The notes under the pieces: model-generated
What the model saw: only the letters and a program-made list of their open reading frames with translations
The model's database searches: none
Told to the model about the DNA's origin: nothing
Program-made: the position numbers and the translations under genes
Origin: Ruegeria arenilitoris
GTDB lineage: Bacteria > Pseudomonadota > Alphaproteobacteria > Rhodobacterales > Rhodobacteraceae
Direction: 5' to 3'
Length of the DNA stretch: 64,000 nt
NCBI RefSeq assembly: GCF_013030985.1
Contig: NZ_WPYP01000003.1
Coordinates: forward strand, 1 to 64,000
Shown: positions 33,277 to 42,367 of the stretch, piece after piece
How the letters are laid out: each line of letters begins with the position of its first letter
How positions within the stretch are numbered: the first letter of the stretch is position 1

Positions 33277-34416
33277 ATGTCGCGCTTTGATGGATACTTC
33301 CTGCGGCAATTGCTGATTCTGTTCGGCTTTTTCACTCTGGTTCTGGTCGGCGTGTTCTGGATCACCCGATCCGTCAGCCTGTTCGACCGCGTGATCAGTG
33401 GCGGGCAATCGGCCATGGTGTTTCTGGAATTCACCGCCCTCACCCTGCCGACACTGATCCGGACAGTGATGCCGATGGCGGTGTTCGCGGCCGCCGTTTA
33501 TGCCACCAACCGCCTCAGCCGCGAAAGCGAGATGACAGTGATGTTGGCCACCGGCTCAAGCCCGTGGCGTCTGGCCCGGGCCGTCTTTGTGTTTGGTCTG
33601 GTGGCGGGGCTGATGATGGCCGTCATCAGTGTCTTTCTGCGCCCGGCTTCGGTCGAGCAGCTTGAACAGCGTCAGGCCGAGGTTGCGGGCGACGTCACCG
33701 CGCAACTGCTGAACGAGGGCGAGTTTTTGCACCCGGCCTACGGTGTCACGGTCTATATCGGTGAGATTGATCTGGATGGTACCCTGTCCGAGGTCTTCGT
33801 TTCGGACAGGCGCGACCCGCTGAACCCGGTCAGCTATTCGTCCAAAACGGCTTATCTGGTCAACAACGACACCGGCATCCACCTTGTGATGCTGGACGGG
33901 ATTGCACTGCGTCTGAACCAGCAGGGACTGACCTTGTCCTCGACCCTGTTCGAGGATGCCTCGTACGACATTTCCGAGTTGACCAATACCAACAGTATGG
34001 CCAAGCGCAGCATTGAGGCCATTTCGACAATCGAGCTTTTACAGGACCGCGAAACCATCAGCGCCGCAGAAGGGTTTACCGAAGGCGTGCTGGTCGACGA
34101 GCTGCACCAGCGGTTTTCCTGGATTGCCATTTGTATCGCTGTTGCCATGGCCGGATACGCGACCCTGATGCTGGGCAGTTTCTCGCGCTTTGGGCTTTGG
34201 CCCCAGATCCTGGGTGCCTTTACCATTCTGGTCCTGCTGGAAGGCGTGCGCGGTTTTGTATCCCCTGTTGTGATTGATGATCCGAAGCTGTGGGGCCTGC
34301 TTTACCTGCCGGCGGTCATCGGCATCGCCATCTCGTGCCTGTTTCTACTGGTGGCAGGGCGGCCATTGATACGCCGACGGCATAGGGACGCGCCGGGAGT
34401 ACTGTCTCAGGCCTAG
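33277..34416 (+). CDS. lptF: LPS export permease LptF (YjgP/YjgQ family), solitary
   Basis: It is 379 residues with N-terminal (LILFGFFTLVLVGVFWI and two more) and C-terminal hydrophobic segments flanking a periplasmic domain of about 170 residues. MLATGSSPWRLARAVFVFG is the coupling loop. LptF normally pairs with LptG beside it; here the next gene is LysR on the other strand, with a 4-base overlap. It may be a paralog of the standard lptF. Confidence 0.85.
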   Translation: MSRFDGYFLRQLLILFGFFTLVLVGVFWITRSVSLFDRVISGGQSAMVFLEFTALTLPTLIRTVMPMAVFAAAVYATNRLSRESEMTVMLATGSSPWRLARAVFVFGLVAGLMMAVISVFLRPASVEQLEQRQAEVAGDVTAQLLNEGEFLHPAYGVTVYIGEIDLDGTLSEVFVSDRRDPLNPVSYSSKTAYLVNNDTGIHLVMLDGIALRLNQQGLTLSSTLFEDASYDISELTNTNSMAKRSIEAISTIELLQDRETISAAEGFTEGVLVDELHQRFSWIAICIAVAMAGYATLMLGSFSRFGLWPQILGAFTILVLLEGVRGFVSPVVIDDPKLWGLLYLPAVIGIAISCLFLLVAGRPLIRRRHRDAPGVLSQA

Positions 34417-35240
34417 CCTGTCGCGCGCAGATCGGTCAGGCATGACAGGATGTCCTCGGTCGTGGTGCTGTCACGACGGGTTACCAGAAACAGGGGCAGT
34501 ATCAGATCGATGGCACCGGCCACCGGGATCAACTCACCCGCGGACAGGTGATCCCTGATGACATATTCCGGGAAATACCCCGTTCCGCCCCGCCGCAGGA
34601 CATAGCGCAAAGCCATCAGGCAATTGCCAAGAAAAACAGTCTGCCCCGTCGCCTGCCGCGCCGCCGAGCGCACGTGATCCTGATAAACCTCACCCAGTTC
34701 AAGATTGATGAAAACCGGGTCATCCGTGGCCTGGGTTTCAACCAACAACAGGCGCTCGGGGTTCAGCTCGTGCACCTGTACGCGCGGGTCGGATGGCTGT
34801 TCATGCGTCAGTGCCGCGTCCAGAACATGGGTCGCGACCGCATCAACCATGTTCAGGTCGTGGTCATAGTTCAGCGTCAGCAGCAGATGCCCCAGGCGCT
34901 TTTCGAACCGCACGGCCAGATCAACCAGCAACGGGTCCCAGATGCTCAGCTGCGCGCCAAGGCGCAGGGCGATGCGGTTCTGCGTTTGCGCGGGCAGGTC
35001 GTGTGAGGCAAAGGACCACAGCGACAACATCTGCTCGGCATAGGGCCGGAACTGCCGTCCGAAATCGGTTAGACTTGTCCCACCGGCGCCGCGCGTGAAC
35101 AACGGCTTGCCGGTTTCCTCTTCTATCAGTCGAATGCGGGCACTGACAGCCGTCTGGGTCACGTTCAACTTGCGGGCGGCGGCGTGAAAGCCGCCGGTCT
35201 CGGCCACGCACAGAAAGGTCTCGATTGCCTTGAGTTGCAT
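34413..35240 (-). CDS. LysR-family transcriptional regulator
   Basis: It is 275 residues. Helix-turn-helix: GGFHAAARKLNVTQTAVSARIRLIEEETG. The effector domain is short and poorly conserved. It diverges from the HD-domain gene across 101 bases and probably regulates it. Its last bases overlap the end of lptF. Confidence 0.88.
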   Translation of the reverse strand: MQLKAIETFLCVAETGGFHAAARKLNVTQTAVSARIRLIEEETGKPLFTRGAGGTSLTDFGRQFRPYAEQMLSLWSFASHDLPAQTQNRIALRLGAQLSIWDPLLVDLAVRFEKRLGHLLLTLNYDHDLNMVDAVATHVLDAALTHEQPSDPRVQVHELNPERLLLVETQATDDPVFINLELGEVYQDHVRSAARQATGQTVFLGNCLMALRYVLRRGGTGYFPEYVIRDHLSAGELIPVAGAIDLILPLFLVTRRDSTTTEDILSCLTDLRATG

Positions 35241-35341
35241 GTTGAAAGTATTTTTTCATCGTAGCGATAAAATCAATTCATTTTTTTGAGCATACGATCC
35301 GGGCTAATCTGACGCCAGCAGAACAGCCAAAGGAACGCGCC

Positions 35342-35932
35342 ATGCTGGACAAAAGCCACAAGCCCACCTGGACCAGTTTTGAAGAGGCCACAAAAGCCGA
35401 CTGGGACGCCGTCATGGAGTATGAAGAGAGCTTCAACGCTGCCCTGCCGGATCGGATTCTGGACGCGATCCGGTCATTGGACGAGGAGTGGACGCCCTAT
35501 CCGATCAACCGGTATCAGCACAGCCTGCAGGCCGCGACGCGTGCTTATGAGGATGGTGCGGATGAAGAACTGGTTGTTGCCGCCCTGATCCATGACACCG
35601 GCGATATCCTGTCGCCCTATAACCATGGTGAGTTGTCAGCGGCGATGATGAAGCCCTATGTCAGCGAGAAGACCTATTGGATTCTCAAGCACCACTGCGT
35701 GTTTCAGGGCTATTACTACAACCACCACCTGGGCGGGGACCGCAATGCGCGCGACAAGTATCGCGACAGCCCCTATTGGGAGGACTGCCGCTATTTCTGC
35801 CATGAATACGATCAGAAAGCCTTTGACCCGGACTACCCGACCAAACCGCTTGAGTTCTTCGAGCCCATGCTGCGCCGCATCCTGAACAAGGGCGAGGGGC
35901 ACATGGAACTCAACGAGACCGCCGAGGATTAA
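35342..35932 (+). CDS. HD-domain protein of the PhnZ/TmpB-like diiron oxygenase type
   Basis: It is 196 residues. NRYQHSLQAATRAYEDGADEELVVAALIHDTGD carries the first His and the HD pair, followed by HGELSA, ILKHHCVFQGYYYNHH and a late Asp (YDQKAFDPDYP). This layout matches the mixed-valent diiron HD oxygenases that split phosphonates (PhnZ, TmpB) or inositol, more than HD phosphohydrolases. No partner 2-oxoglutarate oxygenase is next to it. The substrate is unknown. Its stop overlaps that of speB. Confidence 0.75.
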   Translation: MLDKSHKPTWTSFEEATKADWDAVMEYEESFNAALPDRILDAIRSLDEEWTPYPINRYQHSLQAATRAYEDGADEELVVAALIHDTGDILSPYNHGELSAAMMKPYVSEKTYWILKHHCVFQGYYYNHHLGGDRNARDKYRDSPYWEDCRYFCHEYDQKAFDPDYPTKPLEFFEPMLRRILNKGEGHMELNETAED

Positions 35933-36771
35933 CAGGCCGCCATCAAGCGATAGACGATCTGAGCTGCGGTAAAGTCCCACGCAGCATTGCCGTTCGGGGC
36001 CAGTTCAACCACGTCGAAGCCGACGCATCTGCGGCCCTTGAGGCAATGTTCCACCAGCCGCAAAGCCTGATAATAGCCCAGGCCGCCGGGAACCGGTGTC
36101 CCGGTGGCGGGCATGATGGCCGGGTCCAACCCGTCAACATCAAAACTGACATAGACCAGCGCGGGGAAATCCTCGGGCAGGTCGACGGCGTGGATGTTGC
36201 CGGTGACCAGTTCCTCGGCATCCACATGGAAGACGTGGTTCTTCAGACGGCTTTTGGCCTCTTCGGAGGAAAAGGCGCGGACGCCGAATTGCGCCAAATG
36301 GACACCTTCCTCGGCCAGCAGGTGCATGACCGAAGCGTGAGAGTGTTTTTCACCCTGATAGGCATCGCGCAGGTCGGCGTGGGCGTCGATCTGAACGATG
36401 CCGATCGGCTGGTTCAGAGCACGGGCCACACCCATGACCGCTCCGTAGCTGAGCGAATGCTCTCCGCCCAATGTCACCGGCACTTTGCCCGCGCGGATGG
36501 CGGCCTCGGTGCGCTGGGCGAGGCGCTCCATGATCTCGGACAGTGCCGCGTCACAATCCACGGGTTCTTCGGTGAAGATGCCTTCGACGCAGGGCTCGGC
36601 ATGGCCGGTGATGCGTTCCAACTCGTTGCTCGCCTTGATGATGGCTTCGGGGCCTTTGGCCGTGCCCGAGCCGTAAGACACGGTGCGCTCCAGCGGCACC
36701 GGGATCACGCGGAACCGGGCGTCTTCGGTACGCTCTGACGCGGTGAGTTCACTGTCGAGGAAAATGCTCAT
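35929..36771 (-). CDS. speB: Agmatinase
   Basis: It is 280 residues. The dinuclear Mn site shows GGEHS, DAHADLRD and SFDVDGLDP, the ureohydrolase signature. It converts agmatine to putrescine and urea. It overlaps the decarboxylase gene upstream by ATGA and belongs to the polyamine operon with speA. The urea made here cannot be taken back by the urt remnant at 4-5 kb. Confidence 0.9.
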   Translation of the reverse strand: MSIFLDSELTASERTEDARFRVIPVPLERTVSYGSGTAKGPEAIIKASNELERITGHAEPCVEGIFTEEPVDCDAALSEIMERLAQRTEAAIRAGKVPVTLGGEHSLSYGAVMGVARALNQPIGIVQIDAHADLRDAYQGEKHSHASVMHLLAEEGVHLAQFGVRAFSSEEAKSRLKNHVFHVDAEELVTGNIHAVDLPEDFPALVYVSFDVDGLDPAIMPATGTPVPGGLGYYQALRLVEHCLKGRRCVGFDVVELAPNGNAAWDFTAAQIVYRLMAAC

Positions 36772-37937
36772 GAGAGTCTGTCCTTAAAGTCGTCATAGCC
36801 GAACTGTTTGATGATTTTCAGCTCGTCCGTTTCGCTGTTCCACAGGGCGATGGTGGGCAGGGGAACGCCGTTGAACGTGTTGGTCTTGACCATGGAATAA
36901 TGCGCCTGATCGAGGAAGGCAAAGCGCTGGCCGATCTCCAGCGGTGTGTCCCATGTGTAGTCCCCGATCACGTCACCGGCCAGACAGGACGGCCCGCCCA
37001 GACGGTAGGTATGGCCCGCCTCGGCCTCGTCCATCAGGGCGGGGCGATAGGGGGCTTCGATCACATCGGGCATATGGCAGGTGGCCGAGATATCGGTGAT
37101 CGCGAGGTTCATGCCGTTGGTTGGCAGGTCGAGGATTTCGCCGACCAGAATGCCCGCATCCAGTGCCACAGCCTCGCCGGGTTCGAGATAAACGTCGAGG
37201 CCGTATGTCTCTCGGATGTTCTTGATGAACGCCACCAGACCCTCGCGGTCATAATCATCACGGGTGATGTGGTGACCGCCACCGAAGTTCAGCCATTTCA
37301 GCTGTGCGAGGAAAGGTTTGAGTTTTGGTTCGACGGCCTTCCACGTGCGCTGCAGCGGCTCGAACCCCTGTTCGCACAGCGTGTGCATGTGCAGACCATC
37401 AACTCCGGTCAGGGTCTCGGCGGTCAGTTGGCTGACCGGCGTGCCCAGACGCGAGCAGGGCGCGCAGGGGTCGTATTTGGGCACCTCGCCCTCGGAATGC
37501 TCCGGGTTGATGCGCAGGCCCACCTGAACATTCGCGGTTTGGGCTTTGGCAAGGAACCGGTCCTTTTGTGCCGGAGAGTTGAAGATGATGTGGTCGGACA
37601 GCGACAGAATTTCATCCATGTCGGCGTCTTTGTACCCGGCGCAGAAGGTTGCGACCTCGCCGCCGTATTCCTCACGGCCCAGACGCGCCTCGTAGATACC
37701 GCTTGCGCAGGTGCCGCCGAGGTGCTGGCGGACCAGCGGGGCCAGCGAGAACATGGAAAACGCCTTGAGCGCACTCAGCACATGCGCGCCGGATCGGGTG
37801 CCGATATCGGCGAGAATCGTCAGGTTGCGTTCGACGGCCTTTTCATCGACCACGAAGCAGGGGGTGGGCACGCGGCTGAGGTCGAAATTGCGGAAGGCTC
37901 CGGCATCCCCGGCCTGTGTGGTCATCATATCTGCCAT
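36768..37937 (-). CDS. nspC: Carboxynorspermidine/carboxyspermidine decarboxylase
   Basis: It is 389 residues, a fold III PLP enzyme. The lysine is in VLSALKAFSMFSL, LNFGGGHHIT and EPGEAVALDAG bind phosphate, and the Cys-type active site loop is GPSCLAGDVIGDY. It decarboxylates carboxyspermidine to spermidine (or the nor-form). Upstream, carboxyspermidine dehydrogenase supplies its substrate. A REP-like repeat and a hairpin separate the two. Confidence 0.92.
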   Translation of the reverse strand: MADMMTTQAGDAGAFRNFDLSRVPTPCFVVDEKAVERNLTILADIGTRSGAHVLSALKAFSMFSLAPLVRQHLGGTCASGIYEARLGREEYGGEVATFCAGYKDADMDEILSLSDHIIFNSPAQKDRFLAKAQTANVQVGLRINPEHSEGEVPKYDPCAPCSRLGTPVSQLTAETLTGVDGLHMHTLCEQGFEPLQRTWKAVEPKLKPFLAQLKWLNFGGGHHITRDDYDREGLVAFIKNIRETYGLDVYLEPGEAVALDAGILVGEILDLPTNGMNLAITDISATCHMPDVIEAPYRPALMDEAEAGHTYRLGGPSCLAGDVIGDYTWDTPLEIGQRFAFLDQAHYSMVKTNTFNGVPLPTIALWNSETDELKIIKQFGYDDFKDRLS

Positions 37938-37963
37938 AATCGGCGTCTCCGTCGAGTGGAGAG

Positions 37964-38012
37964 GCCGGGGGCTCTGCCCCCGGACCCCCGAGGTATTTGG
38001 GGCCAGATGAAG
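37964..38012 (+). repeat. REP-like intergenic repeat, copy 2
   Basis: GGGGGCTCTGCCCCC followed by GGACCCCCGAGGTATTTGGG and CCAGATGAAG. It matches the order of elements at 10225-10296 in the other orientation, with the hairpin part better kept. It lies between nspC and the dehydrogenase gene. Confidence 0.6.
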
Positions 38013-38014
38013 TA

Positions 38015-38035
38015 GGGCGGTCGCGCTGACCGCCC
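38015..38035 (-). terminator. Hairpin downstream of carboxyspermidine dehydrogenase
   Basis: GGGCGGTC (38015-38022) pairs perfectly with GACCGCCC (38028-38035) around GCGCT, directly after the dehydrogenase stop at 38043. There is no T run, so it may slow decay and not fully terminate. Confidence 0.5.
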
Positions 38036-38042
38036 CGAAGGA

Positions 38043-39266
38043 TCAGAAATCGACCGGGCCGTCGAGCTCATGCACTTGCCAGGGCAGGCCGTGTTCGTTC
38101 AGCATGTCCATGAAGTCATCCGGGTCGAGCTGTTCCATATTCCACACGCCCGGCTCGGTCCAGTTGCCTTTCAGCACCTGCGCCGCGCCGATCATGGCGG
38201 GGACGCCGGTGGTGTAGCTGACCGCCTGGCTGCCGACCTCGGCGTAGCATTCCTCGTGGTCACAGATGTTGTAGATGTAATAGGTCTTCTCGCCCGAGCC
38301 GTCCTTGGCCTGACCCGTGGCGATGTCGCCAATGCAGGCCTTGCCCTTGGTTTCCGCGCCCAGATCGCCGGGATCGGGCAGCAGGGTTTTCAGGAACTGG
38401 ATCGGGATGATTTCCTTGCCGTCATGCATCACCGGGTCAATGCGGGTCATGCCGACATTTTCCAGCACCTTGGCGTGGGTGATGTAGGCGTCGCCGAAGG
38501 TCATCCAGAACCGCGCGCGCTCGATCTCGGGGAAGTGGGTCGAGAGCGACTCCAGCTCCTCGTGATACATCAGGTACATGTTTTTGGGGCCGATGGCGGG
38601 AAAGTCGAACTCGACCTTATGGGTCATGGCCGGGCTGTGCTGCCACGCGCCGTTTTCCCAGTGCCGTACTTCAGCCAGCACTTCGCGCAGGTTGATCTCG
38701 GGGTTGAAGTTGGTAGCAAACTCCTGATCGTTCGAGCCGCCATTGGCGTCCAGAACGTCGATCTGACGGATCGTGTCCAGTTTGTGCTTCTTCAGCCATT
38801 TGGCGAAAACGGATGTAACGCCCGGATCGAAGCCCGAGCCGAGGATGGCGGTCAGACCAGCCTCTTTGAACCGTTCCTGGTAAGCCCATTGCCAGTGGTA
38901 CTCGAACTTGGCCTCGTCCTCAGGCTCATAATTCGCGGTATCGAGGTAGTGGATACCGGCCTCAAGGCAGGCATCCATCAGCACCAGATCCTGATAGGGC
39001 AGGGCGAGGTTCACGAGGATCTCGGCCCCGGTTTCCTTGATCAGCTTGACCGTGTCTTCAACCTTGTAGGCGTCAAGTTCAGCGGTCGCGATGTCAACGC
39101 CCACACGCTCTTGCACCGCTTTGGCGATGGCGTCGCATTTTGATTTGGTCCGGCTGGCCAGAGTGATCTCGGTAAAGATGTTCGAATTCATTGCCATCTT
39201 GTGCACGGCGGCGTGCGATACGCCGCCTGCGCCGACAACCAGTGTTTTGCCACTCAAAGTACCCAT
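38043..39266 (-). CDS. Carboxynorspermidine/carboxyspermidine synthase (saccharopine dehydrogenase family)
   Basis: It is 407 residues. The N-terminal NADPH fold is TLVVGAGGVSHAAVHKMA. The family segments NLALPYQDLVLMDACLEAGIHYLDTANYE and GSGFDPGVTSVFAKW are well kept. It condenses aspartate semialdehyde with putrescine (or diaminopropane) and reduces the imine. With nspC and speAB it completes the arginine-to-spermidine route used by bacteria lacking S-adenosylmethionine decarboxylase. Confidence 0.93.
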   Translation of the reverse strand: MGTLSGKTLVVGAGGVSHAAVHKMAMNSNIFTEITLASRTKSKCDAIAKAVQERVGVDIATAELDAYKVEDTVKLIKETGAEILVNLALPYQDLVLMDACLEAGIHYLDTANYEPEDEAKFEYHWQWAYQERFKEAGLTAILGSGFDPGVTSVFAKWLKKHKLDTIRQIDVLDANGGSNDQEFATNFNPEINLREVLAEVRHWENGAWQHSPAMTHKVEFDFPAIGPKNMYLMYHEELESLSTHFPEIERARFWMTFGDAYITHAKVLENVGMTRIDPVMHDGKEIIPIQFLKTLLPDPGDLGAETKGKACIGDIATGQAKDGSGEKTYYIYNICDHEECYAEVGSQAVSYTTGVPAMIGAAQVLKGNWTEPGVWNMEQLDPDDFMDMLNEHGLPWQVHELDGPVDF

Positions 39267-39291
39267 GGGGGTAATCTCCTCTCACAGGGGG

Positions 39292-41181
39292 TTATTCGTA
39301 ATAGGTGTAGCCGTTGATCGAGTCGCGATAGGCGCTCATCAGGGTTTTGCGGTCCTTGGCTTTCAGAGTACCGGTCGAGATCGCCTCGTCCACCATTTTG
39401 CGGAAGGCGGCGACGCAGTCCTGCGGGTCGAACTCGACATAGGACAGAACTTCGGAAATCGTGTCGCCCTCTTGTTCGTGCAGCAGGTCGAACCCGCCAT
39501 CGGCCCGGAGGTCGATGGTGACCACGTTGGTGTCGCCGAACAGGTTGTGCAGATCGCCCAGTGTCTCCTGATAGGCACCGACGAAGAAGACGCCCATGTA
39601 GTATTCGTCGTCCTCGGGCAGGGAATGCACCGGCAAGCTGGGTGAGACACCGTCCGCCAGAATGAAGCGGTCGATCTTGCCGTCGCTGTCACAGGTGATG
39701 TCGGACAGAACCGCGCGGCGGTCCGGCGTCTGGTTCAGGTTTTGCAGCGGCACGATCGGGTGAAGCTGGTCGATGGCCCAAACGTCGGGCAGGGATTGGA
39801 ACAGCGAAAAGTTGCAGTGATAGATATCGGCGACCTTCTCAAGCTGGTCGTCCACATCGGTTTCCATCTCGTCGCTGGCCGCCAAAGCCTTGATCCGGGC
39901 CATCAGGGACAGATAGATGCGTTCGCCCCGAGCCATCTGGCGCAGGTCGACATAGCCGCGGCGGAACAGGGCGCGCAGTTCGTTGCGATAGAAGTTGGCG
40001 TCGTTCCAGCATTCCTGCAGCCGGTCGCAGGACAGGTATCCCTGCACTGCCGCCAGGTCCGAAAGGATATGGTGATCGTCGGTCTTGACAGCCGGGGCGG
40101 TTGCCGCGTCATAGAGCGTGCTTTCCAACACATTGAAAACCAGCATCGAGGATGTGGCCACCACCGCGCGCCCGCTTTCGGTGACAAGCGTCGGGTGCCC
40201 GACTTCGGCCTCGTCCATCGCGTACGCCACGGTTTCCACTACGTTGGCGCAATATTCCTCGACCGTGTAGTTGATCGAGTTCTCGGCGGCCTTTTTCTCG
40301 CCCGTATAGTCCACGCCCATACCGCCGCCGAGGTCCAGATGGGTCAGCGGTACGCCTTCACGGGTCAGTTCGGTGTAGTAGCGGCAGGCCTCCCCCACCG
40401 CGCGGCGCACGTCATTGACGTCCTGTACCTGCGATCCGAGATGCGAGTGCTGAAGCTTCAGGCAATGCAGCAGGCCTGCATCTTTCAGCTTGTCCACCGT
40501 CGCGACCAGTTGGTCGGTATTCATGCCAAAGGCCGAGCGGTCGCCCGAACTTTCTTCCCACTTGCCGCTAATCTGGTTGGTCAGCTTGACCCGCACGCCC
40601 AGTAAGGGTTCGATGCCCAGCTCGTTATAGACCCCGATCACCGTGTCTGCCTCTTTCGGGCTTTCCAGAACGATGACCGTGTTGAAACCGATTTTGCGGC
40701 TGAGGATCGCCAGTTGGATGAACTCGGCATCCTTGACGCCGTTGCAGACGATCAGGGCCTCGCGCGACAGGCGATGGGCGAGGGCGATCACCAGTTCCGG
40801 TTTGGATCCGGCTTCCAGCCCGTATTGGTATTTTTTGCCAAACTCGACGATCCGGTCGACCACCTGCGCCTGCTGGTTCACCTTGATCGGAAACACGCCG
40901 CGATAGGTGCCCTTGTACCCGGTTCGGGCGATGGCATCACGAAAGCTCTCGTTGATATGGGCGATCTCGTTTTCCAGATACGAGCTGATGCGCAAAAGCA
41001 TCGGCGCCTTGATGCCGCGTTCGTCCAGGTCGTGCAGGATACCGGGCAGGCTGATCGGCGCCGCCTCGGGTGCCATGGGATTGCGCAGACCGATCTCGCC
41101 ATCCTCCGTCACCTCGATGAGGCCTTTGCCCCATTTTTCAACCCCGTAGATGGAATGCGGTGCGTCGGGCGTCTGTTTCAA
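39292..41181 (-). CDS. speA: Biosynthetic arginine decarboxylase
   Basis: It is 629 residues, the size of SpeA. The PLP lysine is in YRGVFPIKVNQQAQVVDRI, DLGGGMGVDYTG binds phosphate, and EQEGDTISEVLSYVEFDPQ and the C-terminal segment are those of SpeA. It turns arginine into agmatine. It is the first gene of the polyamine block and is followed after 25 bases by the carboxyspermidine dehydrogenase. Confidence 0.95.
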   Translation of the reverse strand: MKQTPDAPHSIYGVEKWGKGLIEVTEDGEIGLRNPMAPEAAPISLPGILHDLDERGIKAPMLLRISSYLENEIAHINESFRDAIARTGYKGTYRGVFPIKVNQQAQVVDRIVEFGKKYQYGLEAGSKPELVIALAHRLSREALIVCNGVKDAEFIQLAILSRKIGFNTVIVLESPKEADTVIGVYNELGIEPLLGVRVKLTNQISGKWEESSGDRSAFGMNTDQLVATVDKLKDAGLLHCLKLQHSHLGSQVQDVNDVRRAVGEACRYYTELTREGVPLTHLDLGGGMGVDYTGEKKAAENSINYTVEEYCANVVETVAYAMDEAEVGHPTLVTESGRAVVATSSMLVFNVLESTLYDAATAPAVKTDDHHILSDLAAVQGYLSCDRLQECWNDANFYRNELRALFRRGYVDLRQMARGERIYLSLMARIKALAASDEMETDVDDQLEKVADIYHCNFSLFQSLPDVWAIDQLHPIVPLQNLNQTPDRRAVLSDITCDSDGKIDRFILADGVSPSLPVHSLPEDDEYYMGVFFVGAYQETLGDLHNLFGDTNVVTIDLRADGGFDLLHEQEGDTISEVLSYVEFDPQDCVAAFRKMVDEAISTGTLKAKDRKTLMSAYRDSINGYTYYE

Positions 41182-41281
41182 TCAAGTCGGTCCTTAACGT
41201 AGGGGTGCCAGTTTAGCGCCCGCCAATACGGCAGCAGCTTGATTCGTCCAAGTGTAATCTATGTGACGGGTTTTGCCGAAT

Positions 41282-42364
41282 TTATGCGGCCGGGCGAATT
41301 GGGATCAGATGATTGTCCCATTGGCAGTCCGGGCGGGCGGAAATTTGGACCTCGGAGGTCAGTTCGCCGACGATACCGGTGCCGGTGGTGAAGACAAAAC
41401 CTGTGGGCCCGGAACCCAAGCCGCAGACGTCCTCCAGCGGGAATGCACCGGTTAACAGGCCGCTTTCCACGTCGAACCGGTGCAGGGCATTGCCACGGGG
41501 ACAGGTGATGGCAACGGCCTCTCCGTCGCCGGAAAAGGCGATGCTGCCGGCATAGCCTTGCAACGTGCTTTGCTCGGCGTCAGGGGCCGACAGCAGACGC
41601 GGTGCCTCGCCGCGACGGTGCAGGCCCAGTAGCGGCGGATGTTGCGCCTTGTCCCCCTGCCATTGCATCGCAAACGCCACCAGCCCGTCCTGGCGCACGG
41701 CCAGATGCCGGATCGAATTCTTGTGCAGGGCCTGCGGCAGTTCCACCTGTTCCACGACCGTACCGTTCAGGTCCAGATAGGACAGGCGCGGTTGCATGGT
41801 CGGCAGGTTCAGTTTGGTGCGGCCCATGTCAGGGTGCGTTTCGATGCCGCCATTGGCGATGACCAATGTCTGCCCGTCGGGCATCAGCCGCATGTCATGG
41901 GGGCCAACGCCGCCTGATGGAAATTCGCCCAAGCGTCGATAGTCGGCAGCGTCCCAGATACCGATTACACCCTCTCCGGCCTCATAGTCGTTCTCGGTGG
42001 TGAAAAGCCGTGTGCCATCGGGTGAGAATACACCATGACCAAAGAAATGGCGGCCTTGGGGGGCGGTCAGCCGGGTGCGCTCGGTGCCTGTGGCGCAATC
42101 AATGACCAAAGCGAAAGTGCCGGGGCGGCGGGCGAAGGCCACTGCCTGCGCGTTGACGGGATGAGCTGCAGCCGCATGGCCGCGCGCGGGCAGGGGGAGT
42201 GAGAATAGGATATCGCCGCCCGTATCCAGCCCGGCCAGACGGTAGCTGCCGTCCGGAAACAACGCCGCCGCCAGATAATCCGGTGCGCCGACCGAGGCCC
42301 AGCCGCGCAGTGGGGTCAGGCTGCTTGCGGCCAGTCCGGCCAGAAAATGTCGGCGGTTTGGCAT
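41282..42364 (-). CDS. DUF1513 beta-propeller-like protein
   Basis: It is 360 residues. The N-terminus, NRRHFLAGLAASSLTPLRG, is Tat-like, so export is likely. Repeated motifs such as GVFSPDGTRLFTTEND and MRLMPDGQTLVIANGG fit a propeller. DUF1513 genes go with imelysin and di-haem proteins in an iron-regulated cluster; it ends that operon here and starts 3 bases after the second imelysin gene. Confidence 0.85.
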   Translation of the reverse strand: MPNRRHFLAGLAASSLTPLRGWASVGAPDYLAAALFPDGSYRLAGLDTGGDILFSLPLPARGHAAAAHPVNAQAVAFARRPGTFALVIDCATGTERTRLTAPQGRHFFGHGVFSPDGTRLFTTENDYEAGEGVIGIWDAADYRRLGEFPSGGVGPHDMRLMPDGQTLVIANGGIETHPDMGRTKLNLPTMQPRLSYLDLNGTVVEQVELPQALHKNSIRHLAVRQDGLVAFAMQWQGDKAQHPPLLGLHRRGEAPRLLSAPDAEQSTLQGYAGSIAFSGDGEAVAITCPRGNALHRFDVESGLLTGAFPLEDVCGLGSGPTGFVFTTGTGIVGELTSEVQISARPDCQWDNHLIPIRPAA

Positions 42365-42367
42365 GGG

